A stretch of DNA of 18,406 nt from Rhizophlyctis rosea (lineage: Eukaryota; Chytridiomycota; Chytridiomycetes; Rhizophlyctidales; Rhizophlyctidaceae): assembly GCA_027596075.1 (NCBI GenBank), contig JADGJC010000546.1:1-18406 (forward strand), written 5' to 3'. The position numbers were made by a program, and so were the translations under genes. Under the pieces are notes generated by a model. It saw only the letters and a program-made list of their open reading frames with translations, was not told the DNA's origin and searched no databases. Position 1 is the stretch's first letter. Each line of letters opens with the position of its first letter. This document shows, one piece after another, positions 7,822-16,210 of this stretch.

Positions 7822-10800
7822 TCAAAACCCATATTTAACACCCAACACCCTATCATCCACATCCGGGACCTTGCTCTCGTCCCCAAACAAGCTGTACCGC
7901 GGCGTAACAGGGCTCGTAGACGTCAACGACGACGGCGTAGGGGACCGCAAATGGGACCAGGCGTTGTCGCGACTGTAGAGGACGTCCGATCCGGCGCCCT
8001 TGCGGACCTTGGTTGTCGGCGCGGGGAAGGGTTCTTCTTCGCCGATGAGGGGCCCGTCGGTGTAGAACATTTTGGGACGGTAGGAGGGGTGTTCGAGCAT
8101 TACGCTGTGTCATAAAGTCGGGTGAGATGTTGGATTCTTGAAAGATGCGAGAAGGGTGGAAAGCAACACACCTAGAATTCCTAAACTTCTCAATCAACGC
8201 CTCCTTCCCCTGAATATTCGCATAACTCAAAAGACAGATCTTGTCCGAGTTGAACTTGGCCCAGCGCTTCCCGACGGCGCGCTCGATGAAGGAGATGATG
8301 GCCGACGGGCCGACAAAGTTGATGAAGGCGTACCCGACGTTGCAGTGGTTCTTGAAGTCCATTCGGAGGTAGAGGAAGTTGTATTGACCCTGTGGGAAAG
8401 CGTAAGTTTTGGGGAATCGTGATTGGTTATGGGGAGCGTAGCAACCTTGTGTGTCTCGTTGAGGAACTCGATCAGCATTTGCTGTGAGTGGCGATGTTTA
8501 GTATGTTGGGACCTTTGGTGAACGACGGTGGAGGGTACATACCTGCGTATACTTGTTTGGAATGTTTCGGATCATGAACGTCGTCCGGTGATCTTGTCCC
8601 ATGGCTGTTGGTAATGCGTAAGCATGATACACGAGAATCACCCGGTACAGAGATCTTACCGATGTCGTAGATGTTTGCTTCGTTCCGTCCAGAGGATTGT
8701 TTGGGCAATCCTTGGATGCTCATGCTTCCGAAGCTTTCAGGTGTAGTTGATCCGGAGGAACGAGCGCTCACACGAAGAGATGGATCACTGCGAACGGATT
8801 TCAGTCGTGAGCCAGCATCGTTTCGACCGAGTGAAGAATGAATCTGATCGCGCATCCGGTTCTCCATTTCAAGAGTGTGCGACGCAACTTCTGAGAGAGG
8901 CAAACGTCGCGCCAGGTAGTCGTCCAGATGTAAGGGAGCGGACTTTGGAGTTGAGACAGTCCAGGTCGAGGACGGCATTGCTTCATTCTCGCTGCGCACT
9001 GCCAGCTGATTGAGGGACGCGCTCAAAGAACCGGTGAAGTAGGCGGAGTTCTGGCGTGTCGGGGGGTGGGTATCGATCTTGAGAGACTGGCGATGGCTTC
9101 TTGAGCTGTCCAAACTGGTGGTGGCTGGAGAATAGCTTGAGTCGGCGGCGCTTCGATGAGTGGAAGCTGGGTCCGGGAAGCCGTGGTGAAGCGAGCTTTT
9201 GGCGAAGACGCTTGGCCAGCTTTCGTAGGAGTTGAGGAAGTCCGTCGGTTTGGCCGACCGGGTTTCGGAGCCGTGAGCGAAGGGCGACAGAGACAGCGTT
9301 TGTTCCGTCCTTGATGAGCGTTGCGGGTGATCTTTCACATCCGTAGGCTTCCGCATCATTTCGGATATGCTTGAAGGTAGGTAAAGCTCCGCGCGCACGC
9401 ATGTGCCCTGTGAAATCGACCGTGAGCTGAAAGTTGGAAGTAATGAAGCAGGCGGAAATCATACCTGAATGGATTGAGCGTGTTCCAGCTGGGCAATGAC
9501 ATGCTCTGCCACCCGTGTATCGTAGAATTCGGCAATGTACTTGTGACTTGAATGGGATTCACGAATTGATCGGACTGGACCAAAGCTTTTGATACGCTCC
9601 TGAAGCATCTTTCAGTACGTGGCTTGGGGCTCAATCAAGCCAGCACTCACAAATGCAGGCGCTGCTTCTCCCAGTAAGATCTCCACTTCAACCTCTCCTT
9701 GATTGGTCAAGCACCGGATGAGGGCGTCATCAACCTGACTTCCATCGTGGGCAACGCATCGCGTCAAGTCTTCGAGGGTTGCGAAACTGATCCGAATTGG
9801 TCCGTCTGCCGTCAGCTGTTGGTGCTGGACTGACGTGTGGGCAATGAACGCCTGTCCCAGATCGTAGAACATGACAATCACGACGTCTCGCCCAAGGTGT
9901 GCCTTTCGAGGCCGGAAAATGTGCCGAATTGCACCGAACGGCTGCGAATGATGTTAGTATCGCTGATTAGCTGCACAAATCAATGGTTACCATACCTCCA
10001 TGAGTTGCGCGACTTCTGTCAGCTGAACAGACTCCGACACATTCTTCACAATCAGATTCCGTGTAGGCAACACATCCCACGCTTGCTGGTTGTCCGCATG
10101 TTCTGCTGCAGAGACCACGGCCTGCATTGGGCTGCCGCTGCCAGAGCTGCAATTCGCGATCGATGGCACTGGAGATGCTTCCAACCATGAGTCGAATTCG
10201 TGTGTTGGTGGCGTTACTGGAACGGCAGTCATCGATGTGAGCGCTTTGACTTGACTCGGTTGGTCCATATTGTTGGCTTCTGATGAGAGGTCACCGTCGC
10301 TGTCGCGAGAAGTATGCGAGAATTCGGGCGTGTCAGGATTGATGGCGGTCAGAGGGGTCAGGTGCCGTAGAACTTGCGACATGTTTGTTCGTGAACTCTG
10401 CGAGCATTGGTCGTACGATCAGCAAAGATGCAAAAGACACACTTGTTCCAAACTAGCATACCAATTTGCCGCCTGAGGTATAGCGACGTGTCTCGAGCTC
10501 TCCACCATTCTCACAATCGGCTTGCTCAAGCAGGGGAGCCTTCGATGATTGCCAGCCATGACCTTCAGCGGAATCCGTCAGAAAGTCCTGTAGTTGTGTC
10601 TGTGGTTATCAAAGTGTTTCGCGTATAGCATGGGAAAATACTCTCCTCTACTCTAACTTGATACTACAAATATCATTGCCGCTGCTTACGGTACATACCT
10701 GATGCTGCCTCATCTGGGAAGTGTATCGCTCGAAGGGTGGAGTAGAGTAGTGCTCAGAATGGGCAAGGTTTTCTTGTTGCTGGAGTATGTCGTAGAGCGT

Positions 10801-10854
10801 GGAGGCTTCATCACCGGTCAGAACAGACGTAGGTCCGGCCTCAGTTTGCGTCAT
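7822..10854 (-). CDS. Mei2-like RNA-binding protein, 10 exons, 822 aa
   Basis: Exons, in translation order: 10854-10699, 10599-10462, 10397-9996, 9941-9651, 9599-9465, 9407-8660, 8604-8543, 8481-8446, 8389-8172, 8104-7822. All phases match and the sum is 2469 nt. Residues about 211-285 form a first RRM (NLIVKNVSESV, then PFGAIRHIF, VIVMFYDLGQAF); about 312-388 a second, more diverged RRM (FGPVRSIRES, KYIAEFYDTRVAEHV). A Ser-rich linker follows. The C-terminal domain, about 628-735, has the family hallmarks RTTFMIRNIPNKYTQ, YLRMDFKNHCNVGYAFINF, KICLLSYANIQGKEALIEKF and RNSSVM, diagnostic of the Mei2 C-terminal RRM. Fission-yeast Mei2 binds non-coding meiRNA and switches cells to meiosis; plant Mei2-like proteins act in meiosis and development. 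A comparable switch role is likely here, in nucleus and cytoplasm, but is inferred. The intron at 8445-8390 has a weak donor GTTGCT. Confidence 0.95.
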
Positions 10855-12311
10855 GCTGGTTGAACCACGAAGCCTTATGCACTATCCTTCGCTTCCGCAA
10901 AAGCCGGCACGATGTCAGAAGGGACTGACTAGTATGTGGAAGTGGAACTGTTGAGACTGAAGGGTAAGCTAAGCTGAGGTATGAAGCACGAATATGGGAA
11001 AGTGATAGATAGTCCGCCAGACTCGTGGAGTGTATGTCGTGAGTACGTGAAAGGTCGAACAATACGGGTTCCAAAACGCAGAGAACAAGTCGTCGCAGAG
11101 AGGGTTGCCGAGCGTTTGAACAAGAGAGGGAAGGCTATCGCTCAACTGCAAGCGACGACGTTGGGTCGTTCATAGAGGGCGAAGAGGCAACTTGGTGATG
11201 TTATATGCTTTCTCGCAGCGTGGGAACAAGTATATAGCGTGGGAAAGTTGCAACCGGTATATGACGTCGGAAGCAACGAGACGAAAGAGGAGGAAAAAGG
11301 AAGAGGGAAGAAAGGGGGGAGAGAATGGAATGAAAGAGTCACCCACTGTGCGGTCACGGGTCCCCCAAAATAGACCCTGTACAGCAACTGTGGGGTACAC
11401 TCAAAGGGGTGTCAGCAATTCAATTTGAAGCGAGTGTGTGGGCCACCCATCATCAACTCCCCAACTTAGTACCGGCAATTTGGATACCTGCAAGACACGC
11501 TTGACCCGGGACCAGTCATCTTGCGCCTTCGTTCATGCATCAACGTACTTCCCCTCGCGCCACAGCTTGTCTTTGGCCGCAACATTCGCTCTTCCTATCG
11601 AGACTTGTAATTTCACAAATTGCTGTGCCTCATTACGTAGTCGTGGTTTTGAACCGATCGTGTCCAACCTCAAGTGTGCACCAACTGGAAATAAAATATA
11701 TTATTCTTTTTCACTTCGATGTTTTGGATGTATTGTGTGCATGCTATTGCCATCTGGGGAGACACATACACGGGGTTGAGCTCTCCTTGCTTTGGCATCC
11801 TGCAGGCCAGCGCAAGCCCCTGATGCGATGTCTGATATATGGGGTGGCGCAAGCCTGCTATTGCATTGAGCACGATTTTTCAGTGGGGAATCCACGTCGA
11901 AATTCCAGAGATACAAGGAACTTTGATCATGGCGTGGAAGAATTGTGCGCGATCCCGACCTTTTCCGGCAAGTGATGCTTATAGATTCATGATGGGACGA
12001 TATCAAAGGTCATTTTCATACGGAGAGCTGGATTATGCATGGCTCAATCGGTTTTTCAACTGAACTGCGGACAAGTTCAGCTGTATTCCACATTGTACAT
12101 CAAAAAAATCAGGGTCTAGAAAAGACATTCCTTCCACTTCTTCATCCTCCATTAGCGCTTCTTTCTGTTTACGGTATCTTGATTCAACCAAGAAAGTTGA
12201 TCGAAGTGGCTTACACGATTACCTCACAAGAACCCGTGGCGCAACTCCTCCTCTGGTGAGTCCGGTCAAACCAAATCTTGTCAAATTGCCCCAATTCCTC
12301 CGTCCAGTCGG
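10855..12311. other. divergent intergenic region (shared promoter area)
   Basis: About 1.46 kb lie between the divergent start codons of the Mei2-like gene and the kinase gene, so both promoters should be here. On the minus strand a TATATACTTG-type sequence near 11228-11238 could serve the Mei2-like gene. Purine-rich DNA (AGGAGGAAAAAGGAAGAGGG, about 11287-11310) is complementary to a CT-rich leader-like tract. Short open frames between 11430 and 12060 have no recognisable protein character. From 12064 to 12255 a Ser/Thr-rich plus-strand frame ends at a GTGAGT donor and may be an upstream exon of the kinase. Confidence 0.5.
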
Positions 12312-15300
12312 ATGGCAAGTGATCGGTATTGGCCAACTGTTGCATATCTCTCTCCCCACCTCTCACCTTCCGCATATGTTCGACCAGCTCCCTACACGAG
12401 GCGACAGATCCTCGAACCGCCAACCACAGAACCCTCCCAGGAAGACAAGTCGGGCGCGCTGGCGTCGGACAGCCGGAAACACTCCAGTGGTGCTCACCTC
12501 CCACCCCTAAATCGCCCACTACCCTCCACAAACCCGGTCGTTGTGGCAGCGACAACGCAAAGCATCCCGTTCAGCGTTGGGCGCAGACAGCGCTGGCGTC
12601 TCTCGTCAGGAGCGCTAGAAAGCGAATCATTGAAACCCTATTTTGATCGCGAGAAACATCTCAAGCCGGAGTTACAGCGCTGTCACAGCAATCCGCTTCC
12701 GCCTCGGACCGGCGGTCTAGGCGGTAAACATCTCACGCCTTTGGTCCAGCGACCAGAATTTGCTGTCTCTGCAGCAGCCGTTGGGACTGCGATCATGGAG
12801 TCCCTTCGGGCCTCTTCGCGCCAAACAACACCTTTAAGCGATATCAAGGCCCCTTCTCCTGTGCCAGCAGCTCGGGCACCTACCCCACCCCCAATACCTC
12901 AGCCTGTTGAGATACCTCCAGAGCCTCGATATGCAACACCTCCTGCACTGCCCCGACCTATGAGCGCAGGATTGCGCAATCGCCAAACAGGCACAGGCAC
13001 ACGGGCATTAGCGGACGTCGACGCTTCAATAACAGGTTCCACAGATCTCAGTGGTGAGAAGAAGGAGAGAATACAGCATTTTAAGGTGGAGGATTCAGAT
13101 GAAGTTGATGTTCATTACACGTTGGGGAAGAAGCTTGGACAGTATGTAGTTCCATCAATCTGGAAGCTGCTGCAAGGAATACTGATTCACCCCTCATCTA
13201 ACCTCAGAGGCTCATTCGGCACAGTCCACATAATCCAACACAAAGCCACAAACAAAACATACGCCTGCAAAATCGTCAAGAAGAAACGAGGCTCACCAGT
13301 CCTATACGAACAACTCCAACGAGAGATAGCGATAATGAAACGCGTCAATCATCCTCATATTGTGCAGTTATATGAAGTTTATGAGACGCCGCGGAAGTAC
13401 TTTTTGGTTATGGAGTAGTAAGTTGTCAAGATTTCGAGCTGACGACTTCTGATGGTTGATCTTGACATTTTGGTTTCTGTCAGTTGTAGAGGAGGTGACT
13501 TGGTACAACGGATTCGAAGCAGACGGGGATGTTGTGAAGCTGATGTTAGAGTTATTTTGTGTCGACTTGTTAGTGCAATAGGTACCTTCTCCAACCCCCT
13601 ACACATCCTCTTGCACTGTATTCACATTTCTTCACCGTCAGCATACCTACACGACCACGGCGTTGTACATAGAGATTTAAAGGTACCACTACATGAAGCG
13701 TTCCCATCTTCGGCAAGACTAACAAGACCATATGATTTGCGTTGAGATCAGCCAGAAAACATCCTAGTCTCCCTCTCAGACCCCTCAGACCAATTCAACA
13801 TCAAAGTCTCGGATTTCGGTCTGGCGACATTTGCGGATGCGTGTAATATGATGGAGAATATTGTGGGTACGCCGTTGTATATGGGTATGTGCAGACATCT
13901 TTGCTTGTCGGCTTTTGCTGGTTTGGAGGTGGTAATCGGTCAGTAGTGAGTATTGAAGTGTGTATGCTTCGTCCACAGCCCCCGAAATTGTACAAAACTT
14001 GGGATATAGTGCGACGTGTGATGTTTGGAGTATTGGGGTTATGATGTATTTGATGTGAGTATTTTTGCGGTGATGGAGGGTTGCCCTGGCGGTGTATTGA
14101 AAAAGTCAATCTCAATCCAAATCTTCCAAGGCTGATGGGCTATCGGCGAGATATTGAGCGGGAGCTCCAGCAACTGATTGCGATGGGAAAGGTCGAGTTT
14201 CCTGAGGGGTGGTGGAAGGATGTTTCGGTTGGAGGTAAAGTGTCTTCATGTCGAAGTGAATGCTCCAGATGGCCGTTCATACGGGTTTATGAAGCAGATA
14301 TCACAAAGGAATGATTGCTGACGAAAACCACATTTCCAGCGCGGGCGCTCTGCGAACAAACCCTCAAAATCGACCCCGCAAAACGTATCACGGCCCGAGA
14401 AATGCTCATGCATCCCTGGATGAGGGTAAACGTCTAACCTCGTTGCCCATTTTGACAAAACCGTCACTATATCCAACTATCTTACCATCCATATATTCCT
14501 TTTTCTCAAACCAACCTACAGGGCACAGACACCTCCGACACATCAACAAACCCCCCAGCCTCAACAGTCCTGGACCTAATGCGCTCCTACAACGCCGAAC
14601 GCCGTCTCCGCGTAACCCTCCTAACTGTCCAAGCCGCCATCCGGTTTCGATCTTTCTCCCTCCCGCGATTCTCCTCCTCTTCCTCCCTCCCACCACGCCT
14701 CTCAACATCAACTTCGAAAACCCGCTCAATAGCAGCGGAGGATAGCGCGAGCGATTCGGGAAGCACAGACAGCTTGATGTTAAATTCGGACGACACAGAA
14801 GTATGGGACCGGAAACGGAATGGAAGTGGGAGGGAACCGAGGGCACGGAGTGCGGCTAGTGTTCGGGGGGGGAGGATGGAGAGTGTGGAGGGTTTGAGGG
14901 GTGGTAGTAGTGGAAGTACCACGGACTCATCCCTATCCCGGTCGAAATCTACTAAATCGAAATCCTCATCGATCGAAAGTGGGATTAAAAGTCTCGACCG
15001 TCGCGTGGGGAGTAGTGGCCGAACTGTAAGTGCGGAAAGTAGTACGGTCATATCACCCACCACCGCGTCTACACCTCCGTCGTGGATACCGACGAAGTTG
15101 AAACGAGGGTACACGGTATCGAGTAGTAGCAGTAGTAATAGCGGATCGACGACCTTACCGTCTGTTAATAGGGTTGGGATAGCGAGAAGGCAGAGCGCGG
15201 GGGATGCGACGGGCTTGTTGAGTAGGGCTGGAAGTAGTGGTGGAGGGGGGATTTACAACGGAGGGGGTGGAGTGGGCTTTGTGAGGGGGAAGAGTCCGGC

Positions 15301-15376
15301 GGGGAGTGGGAAGGGTGTTATTGGGAGAGCGGAGTTGCCGAGTTTGAAGGGGCGGAAGAGACGGGAGGGAACCTAA
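12312..15376 (+). CDS. CAMK-group Ser/Thr protein kinase, 9 exons, 810 aa
   Basis: Exons: 12312-13141, 13208-13417, 13484-13581, 13642-13682, 13752-13884, 13979-14054, 14131-14234, 14340-14425, 14522-15376; phases match, total 2433 nt. A 268-residue Pro/Ser-rich N-terminus precedes a kinase domain at about 269-525: glycine loop GQGSFG (276-281), ATP lysine K298 (YACKIVKK), HRDLKPEN with D391, DFG D414, APE 438-440, DVWSIG, and the closing ITAREMLMHPWM. After it, LDLMRSYNAERRLR resembles the autoregulatory helix start of CaM kinases (N-A-x-R-x-L) and also the segment after the STK33 kinase domain. The tail is a 265-residue Ser/Gly-rich basic region. The usual GYPPF motif of subdomain X is replaced by GYRRD. 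It is predicted active from catalytic residues. ATG 12312 is the first in frame, but an upstream exon ending at a GTGAGT at 12256 cannot be excluded. Confidence 0.92.
13142..13207 (+). other. 66-nt stop-free intron splitting the kinase glycine loop
   Basis: Donor GTATGT at 13142 and acceptor CTCAG at 13203-13207, with TCTAAC just upstream as a branch site. Removal joins LGKKLG-Q to GSFGTV, the expected glycine loop. The length is 22 codons exactly and there is no stop, so unspliced message stays open and would insert 22 residues into the ATP-binding loop. Confidence 0.88.
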
Positions 15377-16210
15377 AGATTTCTAAAAGAAAGAGGATGG
15401 GGACTTGTGCTCCGTTTGGAAGAAGGCGGATCTTACATCAATAGTCGTTTTGTATTCCCCTTTTGTAGATTGATTTTTTGTTTTTTTTTCTCTCTCTATA
15501 TGCTATTTGCCTTTTACCAGCTATGTCATAGATTGTATAGCTCTTTTTTTTATATGATTTTCTGGGCTCCCAGAGAGTTTTCCTACCCTGTGCTCTTCAG
15601 CCCAGAACAATACGACTTGTATATTTTTCGTATAGCGGCGCACTTGAAGCTTTGTCTTATGTCCGTTGGTGAATGTATGAATCATTATTTGGGCAAGGCC
15701 AAGACCGACCGAACCTGGGCGCAAGGGGGAAGGAGTGCAAGGGGGAGTTATCAAGATGAATCTCTGCTGAAACGGAAAGGGTGGAGAGACTCATTGTTTC
15801 TAATCCGCCTGGTCAGGGATTGCCTTGGGGACCCCTCGTTGAATTGGTACGCAAACAACTACTGGCTCCTCCTGATTGGCCGTCATTTGCTGCAAGAACC
15901 TAAGAACGGATTTGGAAGATACCAAACAGCGTCATCCTCACTCCTACAAATGCTTCAAAGATGAAAAGATGATACATATTGACTATTATACGATATGACA
16001 AAAGATAACTCCTTGACAACAATTCCCAAGCGATGGGTTGCCAGGAGGTAATGAAAAGAATAACATGGTGCCCGAGAATGATAAAAATACTACAAACTTG
16101 TACAAAATCAAAGAAAATACGTAATTCCTCTCCCTCCTTCCTCCTCCCAGCCTCCTCCAGGCTAAAGGAACCGTTTGGAGGCATCCTCAATGTGATCGAC
16201 AACAACACGT
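15377..16210. other. convergent spacer with T-rich 3' region
   Basis: The spacer lies between the kinase stop and the protease stop. A T-rich stretch (about 15450-15560) follows the kinase and is a likely 3' untranslated region. A 185-codon plus-strand frame (15407-15964) crosses it; it opens with GTG, its first ATG is about 30 codons in, and its hydrophobic text follows from T-richness, so I do not call it a gene. No RNA gene or repeat recognised. Confidence 0.55.

Noticed and set aside
7471..7886. Hydrophobic Phe/Leu/Ser-rich minus-strand frames
   Set aside because: They follow from T-rich (minus-strand) 3' untranslated sequence of the Mei2-like gene; three overlapping frames show the same composition.
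12256..12510. Frame MSPVKPNLVKLPQFLRP and onward, as the coding frame near the kinase start
   Set aside because: It closes with a stop at 12508-12510, while the frame from ATG 12312 runs directly into the kinase domain.
14579..15376. Separate gene starting at the ATG at 14579
   Set aside because: The same frame is joined by a good acceptor at 14519-14521 to the kinase exon ending at 14425; it is the kinase C-terminal tail.
15407..15964. Plus-strand open frame of 185 codons after the kinase
   Set aside because: It starts with GTG within the probable kinase 3' untranslated region; the hydrophobic text follows from T-richness and there is no recognisable domain.
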